DNA of 64,000 bases from Nautilus pompilius. Its lineage: Eukaryota; Mollusca; Cephalopoda; Nautilida; Nautilidae. The stretch is taken from assembly GCA_018389105.1 (NCBI GenBank), contig JACATO010002730.1, forward strand, positions 1,842,501 to 1,906,500, read 5' to 3'. Below are positions 1 through 9,389 of this stretch, piece after piece. A program made the position numbers and the translations under genes. The notes under the pieces were generated by a model. That model saw only the letters and a program-made list of their open reading frames with translations. It did not search any database and was not told the origin of the DNA. The first letter of the stretch is position 1. Each line of letters opens with the position of its first letter.

Positions 1-2
1 CA

Positions 3-1115
3 ATGCCATTTTCATTCCTTCGTATTTGGCGAGAACCTAAGAATCACCTAGATTACTTTTACTTTTGTCTAATGGATGTGTCAAGATTCAGGAACACCAA
101 AAACTAACATCATATTGTGTATCCAAATATTCCATCATCCAGTGCACCAGTTCCACAAATGATGATCTTCCAGCGCCAAAACCACAATCCAAATTAAAAA
201 AAAACAGATTCATCACCATAAAGGGAAAATACACATGTAGTTGAAAAATGATTCTGATTTAAATTTAAAGAAGCCTCATTTTCCAAATCTGCAAAAACTG
301 GATTTAAACGACAATAAATTCTTAATATTTTCAAGGAAAGACAATTGACTACAAAAAATATAACTGGGATGTTTTTGGAGATTTTATGATGATTATTTTT
401 TTTAAAGGACTGCAAGAAGGATTGACAAAATAATTATGCTTTCTCTGTCTTTGCGATAGTCGTGCTATATCACAGCATTACAGAAAAACCTTGTGGACAG
501 CAAGAGATCAGTTTATTCCTGGAATATAAAATGTTAAATACGAGTCCTTGGTGAAATAAAAAAAATCCTCATGCCTCCACTGAACATATAACTGGGGTTT
601 GTGAAGCAGTTCATAAAATTGTTAACAAAGAAAGTGAAGCATTCCAACTCATTTGTGAATATTGTTTCCAAATCGTTCAGAAACAAAAGTAAAAGGAAGG
701 TTTTGGGTGGGCAGCAAGTTCGTCAAATGCTCATATCAGAAGAATTAGAAAAAATGATGTAAAAGCAAGAATAAAAGAGCATGGAAGGCATTTCATTTGG
801 TTGTCAAAAATGTCCAGGAAAACATAAGTGAAAACTATATACAATTGACTGATTTAATTAATGAGTATGAAAAGCTTGAATGCAGAATGTCTCTCAAGAT
901 TGACATCCTTCTACATTATCATCAAGATTTCTTCAAAGACAAAATCGGAGATTTCAGTGAAGAGCATGGTAAGTAATTTTAGCAAAACATCCTACCAATG
1001 GAAAATAGATATGAGGGAAGATATGATGACAAAATAATCGGTGAGTACATTTGGGTGTCTAATTCGTGATGATAGTTCAATTCACAGAAAATCAAGAAAC
1101 GATGTGTATTTTTGA
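3..1115 (+). pseudogene. Decayed copy A of an unnamed zinc-binding invertebrate protein family (WREPKNH family)
   Basis: The copy is read through several frames, with several in-frame stops and frame changes. It opens at base 3 with MPFSFLRIWREPKNH, then YFCLMDVSRF and YPNIPSSSAPVP, then PHFP...DLNDN near 280-315. It resumes near 329 with DYKKYNWDVFGDF, FLCLCDSRA (about 443), ILMPPLNI (about 565), KQFIKLL, GGQQVRQML (about 706), AWKAF (779), CRMSLKIDILLHYHQDFF, DFSEEHG, MENRYEGRYDD and a natural-looking end HRKSRNDVYF plus stop at 1113-1115. These blocks match, in order, the minus-strand copy at 29869-30936. The N-terminal zinc domain lies outside the window. From memory, such proteins recur in octopus, insect and cnidarian gene sets with no known function. 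Compared with my memory of full-length members, about 150 residues between DLNDN and DYKKYNW are missing. It is clearly non-functional. Whether the family is a mobile element or a host gene family is not known to me. Confidence 0.8.
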
Positions 1116-1238
1116 TTTCTGCAAATGAAGTTTAGATTTTTACTGCACTTAAGATTTAAATAAATGTAATGAATACAAATTTTTCATCAATTAAAATGAT
1201 TGTTTCTTCTTGGTTTGGGAAAGGTTAGTTATACCCTT

Positions 1239-1799
1239 TGTTATGGAGGGTCTTTTGACACGTAGGGATTACGTCATTACGTCAACGAATCGTGTGTATG
1301 AGTGGGTGAGTGAAACGTAGTTTCGACTGTGGTTTGAAAAGGCGCTAAGCGTCCGACCTCACTGGCGTTCCCTAGGTTAGCGTTTGGAAGAAAAAAGAGA
1401 GAGAGTCTGATGTAAAAGGGCGCACAGAGAAGGTCTCTCTTGGCAGGGAATGTCCGAGACGCTAAAGACGGAGGTCACCAGAAGGGATCAGCGTTCGTCA
1501 AGGGGAAAGGCTGAGGCAGGTTCTCTGGTGAGTTCTGAAGTTCCTTTTTTTGTATTTGTTTGGGGAAGTTGATCGGGTTGTCTCGCGTTGCCGGTCTCTG
1601 TGCGGCATTGTAAGGGGTTTGGTATTCGGCCTTTGAAACGTTAGATAATTAACATTTTTTTTAAATTTTATTTTGATGATTAGACCTAATCCCTAGACAA
1701 TTTAAGTAAAACAGTGAAGAGCTAATACAACAGCCACAAATAAATTGTTATTGTAATATTTATGTTTTAGTCATTTTCATTCTATCCCCCACCGTAACA
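1239..1799 (+). repeat. 5' LTR of the first Gypsy element
   Basis: It begins TGTTATGG and ends CCGTAACA, a near-perfect terminal inverted repeat of the TG...CA type. It is repeated almost fully at 12735-13293. A polyadenylation-like AATAAA lies at 1739-1744. A GA-rich stretch (about 1390-1406) and a run of T near 1650 account for some length differences between the copies. Confidence 0.95.
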
Positions 1800-1803
1800 T
1801 AAT

Positions 1804-1822
1804 TGGGGGCTCGTCCAGGGAT
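1804..1822 (+). other. Primer binding site, proline-tRNA-like
   Basis: The sequence TGGGGGCTCGTCCAGGGAT begins four bases after the 5' LTR. It matches, apart from one extra A, the well-known proline-tRNA primer site of gammaretroviruses (TGGGGGCTCGTCCGGGAT). Assignment to tRNA-Pro follows from that known match; the extra base could be a later change. Confidence 0.8.
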
Positions 1823-2017
1823 CGTATTGTAAGTCGTCTTGACTGTAAGACTGAAAGGCATAACACAACTGGTGACTGTAAACTTTTATTTTGTCCGATT
1901 TGAGTGGCTGTGTTTGTGGTCATTGAGAACCGACCACTCGGCTGTTGTGTAGATTATTTTATTTGTGAGGAGTTAACTAGGTGGCCAGTTTATAGTTACG
2001 GAAATTATCAGCTCAAA

Positions 2018-2399
2018 ATGGCTTCAGTGTTTAGTGATCCACCACGTGTGGCGGAAATTAACAAGGCTAAATTAAAAGACTTAAGAAAGCTAGCCGGGAA
2101 CAAGGGCATAGAGATTCCTGAAGCAGATAGGAAATATGTTTAAAAAATGAGGGAAGTTATTTTGGCAAATTTGTATCCTGAAATAGATATTTGTGGAGTT
2201 GAGGCACAAAATAGTATAGAGGATGAGATGCAAGAAGTTAGTGAGTTTGGAGGAGCTGGCCTAATTTTTGAGCAGCAATTAGAATTAAAATATTCGAATT
2301 TAAAAGATGGAGGCCAGAGATGAGAGAGGGAGATGAGGGAGAGCGAGAGAGAGCAGATAGATAGAGATGAGCAAATGAAAAGAGAGATTGAATGAGAGA

Positions 2400-2432
<33 letters not shown>

Positions 2433-3240
2433 GAAGAGAGATGAGAAAGAGAGAAGAGCAGAGAGAGCAGAGCAAAGATAACGATTAGAATTAGCTAAGC
2501 TAGTGATTGAGAAAGAACAAAGGGAAAAATACAGACAATTACATGAGGAGCAAGACTAAAATTGAAAAGCAAAGTCAGGATCAGAGTAGTGTGATAACTG
2601 AATCTAGTCAGTTTAGATATAGTGAATATCAGCAGTCAGTACCCAAGTTCGAGGAAGACATAGAGAAATTCTTCACTCAGTTCGAGCACGTAGCTACAAG
2701 TTTGTATTGGCCACAGGAAAAGTGGAACTTTATTTTACAGTTTAGGCTCCATGGAAAAGCCAGCAGGGCATATGCTGCGCTTAGAGGTCAAGATAGGAAT
2801 GATTATGAAAAACTCAAAGAAGCTATCCGTGTAGCGTACAAATTAACTAGTGAAGCATAGGGACAGAAGTTTAGGGAGATGAGGCAGGCAACTACTGAAT
2901 CCTATTGTGATTATGCGGCTAGATCCGTAGATGCTCTGAGTTTGTAGCTCAATTCCGAAGAGGTTAAGTCAGACTTTGAGTCACTGAAAGAGTTATTCCT
3001 ATTGGAGGATTTCAAAAGCATGTTGCCCACTAACGTTCGGGTATATTTAGAAGATCAGGAAGTAAAGTCCAATAGGAAAGAGGCAGAATTCGCGGATAAG
3101 AACCTATTATTTCATCAGGGACAAGTACCTAAATCTCCTCCTAGCACTAGACGTAATCTGCAAAACGGTAGACCAACTACTAAAAAGTGTTTAAACTGCT
3201 AGAAAATAGGACACATTGCAGCAAATTGAAAAACCAGAGC
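2018..3240 (+). pseudogene. gag region of the first Gypsy element (fossil)
   Basis: It starts with MASVFSDPPRVAEINKAKLK at 2018. The following segment (KLKDLRKLAGNKGIEIP) resembles the short SAP-like helix pair found at the N-terminus of some Gypsy gag proteins. A nearly pure GA block at about 2318-2470 would encode a charged Arg/Glu-rich helix and is now microsatellite-like. After it comes a capsid-like core with FEEDIEKFFTQFEHVA, WNFILQFRLHGKA and LREAIR-type helices around 2640-2860, as in SCAN/gag capsids. The tail carries a CxxC-type zinc knuckle near 3185-3230. It is a broken fossil. The gag identity rests on position, helix pattern and knuckle. Confidence 0.8.
2318..2470 (+). repeat. 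(GA)n-rich block inside the gag region
   Basis: About 150 bases consist almost entirely of G and A, mostly GAGA units with scattered GAT. It falls where related gag proteins carry a charged Arg/Glu coiled-coil, so it probably grew by slippage from a purine-rich coding stretch. Confidence 0.85.
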
Positions 3241-3549
3241 GGAGAAAGAGAGAATGGTATCATCCGAACTCTCAGCTTACAGCAGACCCTTTATTCCAAA
3301 GTGTTGGTATTTCGGAAAGATCTGACACATAGTAACTGTTTGCATAAGAGAAAAGATCAAAACAAGGCTATGGGTTGCTTAAGTAGAAAATCGAAGCCTG
3401 TTAGTGTCTCCAAGGTAGCTTACTGTAAGTATACCTCGCGAGCTGCTATCAGCAATAAAAAGGAGGATCCATTTAGAAATGTAAAAGTGTTCAGGGACAG
3501 GGAGCATTTGTTAGTTTAGTCAGGCTTCAATAAGTACCCAATCCTGAAC

Positions 3550-3740
3550 TGTCAAAAAACGGGGAAGAGTATAGTGATTCAAAAGATAGGGCAAGAGTAC
3601 CAAACTGTACCACTCCACAGGCTGTATATGAGATCAGGGATAGTAAATGGTGAAGTGACCTTATGATTGTAGACAAATTGCCCATCCATGATGTAGATAT
3701 ATTAATGGGAAATGATTTGTCAGACGGGAGCTACGAGAAT
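3550..3740 (+). pseudogene. Aspartic protease region of the first Gypsy element (fossil)
   Basis: Between gag and integrase lies a weak retropepsin-like stretch, most visible as KLPIHDVDILMGNDLSDG at about 3673-3726. It resembles the C-terminal half of Gypsy proteases (the VDILLGNDL block that precedes the linker). The N-terminal active-site loop is not convincingly visible to me. The assignment leans on position after the zinc knuckle. The stretch from 3740 to about 4060 is an acidic linker without a recognised domain. Confidence 0.55.
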
Positions 3741-4069
3741 GAAGCGGCACCTATCTTACGGTTCCGCGCTGAACCACTGTCAGTAAAGAAGACATCAGAA
3801 GAAGATTGCGATGAAATCTATCCGGATTTCGTCACTACACTCGCTATGTCAAAGAATGATAAGGCTAGCGAAGGTGTAGTTGAAGCCAGTCAGGGTTGTT
3901 TACCAAAGATCTTCGATGAGTCGAGAAATAGAACCACAAAAAGGGCGGAAGCCTCACCACAATGTAAAGAAAATTATGCTCAGCGGGAAACCAAATTATT
4001 GGGCATAAACTGGAAGAAGCAAGGGTTGTTGAAATAACAGAAAGCTGACACTAGCTTACAAGACTTGTG

Positions 4070-5245
4070 GCACAAGGCATAAAACGAACAGGACTCTGAA
4101 TTTTTAATTCAGAATGGCATACTAATGAGAGAAACTCATGTTAAGGCTCAGTCGGGAGTGGTTGGGGATAGATTCCAGATAGTTGTGCCGCAGTTGTTTA
4201 GAGAGGAAACACTTAGTTTGGCGCATGACGGCTTCTTTGGTGGATACTTGGGGCGCTCGAAGTTCTATGACCAGGTTGCGTCAGATTTATACTGGCCTGG
4301 CCTATATGCCGAGGTATAAAATTATTGTAGGACTTGCCACACCTGCCAATTGATAGGTAAACCAAACCAGGTCGTTCGTAAAGCTATATTACAAGACATA
4401 AAGGTACAAGAAGCCTTTAGCCGTTTGCAAATTGAAATAGTAGGTCCTCTTCCTCGCACTGCTCAAAGACATCAATACTTCTTGATGGTCATGTGTCTCA
4501 CAACTCGATTTACAGAAGCAATTCCTCTCTGTAAAGTGACGGCTACAATTGTAGCTAGAGTTTTGATAAAATACTTTACAATGGTGAGTTTGCCTTCAGA
4601 GATACAATCCGATCGGCGATCTAATTTTACATCAAAATTATTCAGACAGGTAGCACAACTGTTAGACATCAAACTAGTCTTCTCGTTCGCATATCATCCT
4701 CAAAGCCAAGGGGCGATTGAGAGGTTTCATCAAAATATGAAAACAATGCTAAGGTGTTTGTGTACGAGAATCAGAAAGATTGGGACGTGGGACTTCCGTT
4801 TGTTTTGTTTGCGGTGAGAGACGCTAGGCAAGAGTCACTCGGATTTTCGCAGTTTGCACTGGTGTTTTGAAATTCACCCAAGGGTCCCCAAAAAATTATC
4901 AAAGTTAATTGACTTAATGATAACACTACAGAAAATATGCCAGGTTATGTAACTAGGATCAAGGACAGGTTGTTCAGGGCAGATGAACTCGCGAAGATTC
5001 ATTTAGCAGGGTAACACCAGTAACTAAAGAATGGTATGACAAAAAAACTAAGACTCGAGAGTTTAATCCAGGAGATAAGGTTTTGCTATATTTACCTACT
5101 GATAAGTCAGCCATAGAAGCCAAATACTTTGGCCTTATGAGGTGTTGCGTAGGGCTAGTGATGTGGGATGTGTGGTTTAGATTCATGAAAGGTACAGAAA
5201 AACGAGGTATTGCCATGTGAATCTGTTGAAAGCTTATCACGAGAG
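4070..5245 (+). pseudogene. Integrase region of the first Gypsy element, upstream of RT (fossil)
   Basis: An HHCC-type N-terminal zinc domain is visible as LAHDGFFGGYLGRSKFYDQ and CRTCHTCQLIGKP (about 4218-4365). It is followed by the integrase core with LQIEIVGPLP (about 4425), YFLMVMCLTTRF, LPSEIQSDRRSNFTSKLF and FAYHPQSQGAIERFHQNMK (about 4690-4740). A C-terminal GPY/F-like stretch carries REFNPGDKVLLYLP (about 5058-5097). These are typical Ty3/Gypsy integrase blocks in their usual internal order. What is unusual is that the whole domain lies before reverse transcriptase. It is broken. Confidence 0.9.
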
Positions 5246-5399
5246 GAACAATCGGTTTCCGATGGTGGCGGCCGTGCGCAGCGTGGAGGTCGCCGGTGAT
5301 GAAGATCTGACAGAACCAAAGTTGAAAAACTCTACCATACTAGGTAATATCGGTCAGAAGCTAGAGCATCTAGCCGAAACCAAACAACAACAGTTGAGT

Positions 5400-5742
5400 T
5401 AACTCATTCAGGAATATTCCTGTTTGTTTGGAGACACGCCGTCAGTCACCATTAATAGAGCTCGACGTTGACGTAGGTGGAACCAGACCTGTGAAGAAGT
5501 CCCCATAGCAGATGAATGCCGAGAAACGGGCGGTACTCGAAAAGGAAGTTCAGTATATGCTTGAGAATGATATATTAGAACCATAGAACAGCGAGTGGTC
5601 GTCATCAAGTGTGATTGTGCCGCAGCCTGGGGGAAAACAGAGTCTGCGATGATCTCAGAGAAGTGAACCGGTTGGTGAAAGCGGATGCTTTTCTGCAACC
5701 CAGGATTGACGATTTTATCGACAGAATTGGTCCAGCACAGTT
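5400..5742 (+). pseudogene. Reverse transcriptase, N-terminal part, first Gypsy element (fossil)
   Basis: Pre-RT and first RT blocks can be recognised: a pre-RT segment around 5428-5500, VQYMLENDILEP (about 5550), WSSSSVIVPQPGGK (about 5598), then PRIDDFIDRIGPAQLF (about 5701-5748) across two adjoining frames. The domain is cut at 5742 by the 1.15-kb insertion and continues at 6895. It is broken. Confidence 0.85.
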
Positions 5743-6894
5743 ATTTTTTTAGGTTAAAAGAAATTTTATTTAAATTTAGATTAGTAACAAAAATTGATAA
5801 TTTTTTAAAATTAAATCTTATGGTCTTAAAGAATTTTAGCCAAAATTAGTTTACACTGAGACTGCGAACCGGCTACCCAACCCTACTCTCTCTCTCTCTC
5901 TCTCTCTCTGAGGGAGGGGGGAGGTAGGATTTTCCCAATGCTCTGACCAGTAGAAAGGTGTTTTCTCACCCAGAAATTTGGAGTCGAAAGAATTTAGTTA
6001 AACAAAAGCATATATTTATCTTATTTACTTGTAGCTCCTTTCTTCACAGCATGCGTATCTGAAAACATAATCTTTGTCGACATAGCGCTCACGAAAAGTT
6101 ACTTATTTTAAAATCTCCATTAGTAAGGGTGGCTGGCGGCCGATCTTCCGCACGTGTGGTCATCAGGAAGGTACTGGGGGGGCAGCGAGTTCACTTCACT
6201 TCAACAGTTGGCAAAGCGAGTAGTCAAACGGAACGGTGGACCACTACAGTCAGTAACTTACACCAAGCATCACCGACCCCAGAAAAACTGTAGATAGAAG
6301 CCATAAAAGAAACAATCAGTTCATCCCCAACCCACACCGGCCCTTTTCTCCCTTCAGTAAGCCCCAACTTTTCAACTAAATATTCGCATGTACTCGTTGC
6401 TCGCTTCAATAACGGGATGGCCAACACACACACACTATGTAACTTCAGCATCGCACATCCGCTGGACCACACGATCTCCGGGTCGGTCCTCTTCCTATCG
6501 ATCGAGGGAGCCACGTCTTAACCTGCGAGATAAAAAACACTGCAGTGACAACCCCCTCCTTTCCCCACAAATTTACATAATTTTTCGCATTTAAACTTTA
6601 CGAAATACAAAACGCATCAGCTTTAATAAGGTTTTAAAATTCAAAAACAAAAAAAAATTTGCTGACAAACCGAGATTCAAATCAAAAACGGCCGACTAGG
6701 GAGGTTCGCTCACCCGACTGGGGGCAGACACTGCATCCGCTCGATACGAGCCAGCATTTCTCCAAAGCCTCGTTAATTTATACAAAAAAAAGACTAGAAA
6801 AGGGTTGGTTCCCCACCCGGGAAAAATAAGCGATTAACTCAAAATTTACATTATTTATTATGTAGTATTATTTATATACATACATTATATATAT
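5743..6894 (-). mobile_element. 1.15-kb insertion in the RT region, possibly a retroposed transcript; family unknown
   Basis: The 6-bp duplication acagtt (5737-5742 and 6895-6900) flanks this 1152-bp unit, and RT coding homology resumes directly after it. Read on the minus strand, it ends with AATAAA (5765-5770 on plus), about 14 bases, then a short A run (5744-5750). That is the signature of a polyadenylated RNA copied back into DNA. The 5' end on that strand is AT-rich. The longest open stretch on the minus strand (6224-6514, 96 codons) matches nothing I recognise. No terminal inverted repeats or LTR-like TG...CA ends are visible. Alternatives are a truncated LINE 3' end, a large SINE or an unclassified non-autonomous transposon. 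Confidence 0.6.
5884..5910. repeat. (CT)n microsatellite
   Basis: About 27 bases of alternating C and T lie inside the 1.15-kb insertion. Confidence 0.9.
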
Positions 6895-7548
6895 ACAGTT
6901 CTTAACCAAGCTTGACCTGCTCAAAGACTATTTCCAAATACCTTTGAGTGAAAGGACGAAGAAAATCCTTGCTATATGTACTCCCTCCGGATTGTATCAG
7001 TTAAAGAGGCTACCGTTTGGATTGAAAACTGCGCCAGCTGCCTTTCAGCGACTAATGAACACATTATTCCATGGGTTAGCTGACATTATTGTTTATCTAG
7101 ACGACTGTCTCGTCGTTTCAAAGAGGTGGGAAGACCACCTAAGCCGACACCTAGATGTGTTTGAACGCATCAAGGAAGCCAACCTCTCGGTAAATGTGGA
7201 GAAAAGTGAATTCGGGAGGGCTCGAGTGCAGTACCTAGGTCATGTAGTGGGCCTCGGACAGGTAGCTCCTCTCGAAAGCAAGGTGCAAGCGATACAGGAA
7301 TATCCTAGCCCGAAAAAACGGAAGGAAATACGCCGTTTCCTGGGGATTGTCGGCTACTACCATCGTTTCTGTCCAAACTTCGCGAAAATGGCCGAGCCCC
7401 TCACCAGGTTACTAAAGAAGGAGCAGCGTTTCACTTTGAATGTAGCCTGTGTAAACGCGTACGGTGAATTGAAGAAGATGCTGTGCACTGCTCCAATACT
7501 GTCAGCTCCTGACACTCAGCGACCGTTCAAGCTCGCCGTAGACGCCAG
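6895..7548 (+). pseudogene. Reverse transcriptase core to RNase H start, first Gypsy element (fossil)
   Basis: It resumes with LDLLKDYFQIPLSERTKK, then LPFGLKTAPAAFQRLMN (about 7013), the catalytic block IVYLDDCLVVS (about 7087), VQYLGHVVG (about 7228), the thumb-like block RRFLGIVGYYHRFCPNFA (about 7331) and the first RNase H residues FKLAVDAS (about 7528). The order and sequence are standard Ty3/Gypsy. The piece stops at the LINE insertion at 7549; the remaining RNase H lies at 12217-12600. Confidence 0.92.
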
Positions 7549-7549
7549 T

Positions 7550-8515
7550 ATGGGCAGCACAATTATGGACTGGGACCTTCCCGAGGTGCGCTGCGTCCGG
7601 CCATCCGACTTCCTTCGTCAGGCGACCGTCGAACCCAGACCATGATCCACCCAGACTGTCAGTGGAGACTGGACCGTTTTTTCAACCCCCGGAGCTGCGT
7701 ACCCCGCCCTGCATCTCCGGTCACTCCTCCTCCTGGCGGGGGACACCGAAGCGAATCCGAGACCGTGGTGCGCGGGATGTTCCAAGACAATCCGCAGTGA
7801 CATCACACCAGTCTGCTGTTCGGTCTGCCGGCGGCACTTCCACAAGATTTGTAGCGGCCTATCACGAGCTCAGTAGAAGAGATCTCAAGGCTTCCTATGC
7901 AACTTCTGTAAGGGGGGTACCGTCGCGCCAACACTTCAACCGACCAGTATATCCGGAAGCCCGCGCCAATGTTTCCTATATCAAGCAAAAATCCGCCCCG
8001 ACTTTACACCATTAAGATGTGAAAACTGTTCAAATTTTGCCCACAGATTATGCACTGGCATTTCCCGTTACACCAAATACCCTAAATGAACATGCTCCTC
8101 TTGTACAAATCCCCAGACATCAGCCCCAATCACAACCACACCTAGTATAACTACTTCCACCGACATCACATTTGTAAATACACTCACCTCACATACTTTA
8201 CTCTCAGCCTCACACCCAATATTACCTGTAACCAGAAGTTCATATTGCCCTAAAAACGTATGCTGCCCAGCCTGCAAACGGAAACTAGTCTGCCGTCGTA
8301 ACCCACTGATGTGCCGGATATGTCAACGAGGCTTTCACCTCAAATGTGCGCCAGACACACGATTTGCCCTTGAACAACTCCGCCAGCAAGCGCAATGGAA
8401 ATGCCCAACATGCCAACAGAAAAGCCTAAAAATTCCCACCCTCCCAGACAGCTACGCAGAAATACGCACCAATCCCCCTCGTATAACTCTCCGAAAACTG
8501 CAGTTTCTACAATAG
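7550..8515 (+). pseudogene. LINE N-terminal region: 2A-like motif and several zinc fingers
   Basis: In the frame starting at ATG 7550 the protein reads LLLLAGDTEANPRPW at about 7724-7768. This fits the 2A consensus D-x-E-x-N-P-G-P except that the last Gly is Arg, probably a loss of function in this copy. A PHD/C1-like cysteine cluster follows directly (WCAGCSKT, VCCSVCRRHFHKICSG). A second cluster lies around 8020-8115 (CENC, CSSC). A third is CPACKRKL...CRICQRGFHLKC...WKCPTCQQK at 8268-8421. Stops occur at 7643, 7877, 8089 and 8514. The last falls where related proteins have Trp just before the endonuclease. 2A motifs of this kind are known at the N-terminus of trypanosome, sea urchin and mollusc LINEs. 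Confidence 0.75.
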
Positions 8516-9260
8516 AATTGCGATTTCCTAGCATCAAAAATCACCGAACTCTCCGAAGTGCTACACCGCTATAAAGTTGATGTCGCAATTAATCAAGAGA
8601 CGAAGCTGGGGAACGAGGATCCGACACCCACCGTTGACGGTTATGACGCTCTTAGACAGGATAGATTGGGCAGCGGCACCCGACGTCCGGGAGGAGGTGG
8701 ACTTATGATATATATATATACGCCACGGCATCCAGTACTCCATTTCGAAGATATCAAATACTGCCAACACAGAGTTTCAAGCCGCCATTATACATCTGGC
8801 AAAGAGACATAAAATTCTCGTCACTAACGTCCACCTACCGCCACTAACCTCTGACTGCGCCTGCAATGATTCCTCGTGGTTAAACGACCTGCCTACTGAA
8901 AGCGGTATCATCTGTGGCGATGTCAACCCACACCACCCAACCTGGGACGTATACGCTGCGCCAAACGCTCGGGGTATGGCGCTCACCTCGTGGGTAGACG
9001 ACAATAACAAAGCAATACTCAACGATGGTTCACCAACTCAAGAGGCGAGATACCAGCAAGGTGCGGGAATAAGTACCCCTGATATCACAATTGTCGATGC
9101 AGCCATGGCTGAACAGTTCTCCTGAACAACCATAAATGAACTCAGCTCTGATTACCTGCCTATCCTGATCAAATGTGGTGTCAATTTCCAGATAGAGCAC
9201 CCGAGTCGCCGCCAGCGTAGAAACTATAAAAAAGCAGACTGGGCGCTTTTCAGCACTAGA
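8516..9260 (+). pseudogene. LINE APE-type endonuclease domain
   Basis: Blocks of the APE endonuclease appear in order: NCDFLASKITELSEVL (8517), VDVAINQETKL with the catalytic Glu (8579), GGGLMIYI (8695), ILVTNVHLPP (8815), GIICGDVNPHHPTWD (8908), STPDITIVDAAMA (9074) and SSDYLPILIKC (9150). In active enzymes the last block is SDH, so the catalytic His appears replaced by Tyr here. The reading frame changes near 8770, and a stop lies near 9124. The domain makes the target nick in LINE retrotransposition. Confidence 0.85.
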
Positions 9261-9389
9261 CTCGAAACTGGCGTCGCAGAAATCCCATCGGACCTGTCCT
9301 CGCAAGCCAAACTCGAATCCTTCGTCCGTATACTTAAGCAGGCGGAAGCGGCTGCTATACCAATCAAAGCTGTCAGGAAGCGGGAGACA

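Noticed and set aside
2140-2475. Minus-strand 111-codon Ser/Leu-rich ORF
   Set aside because: It is antisense of the GA block in gag, with repetitive composition and no motif.
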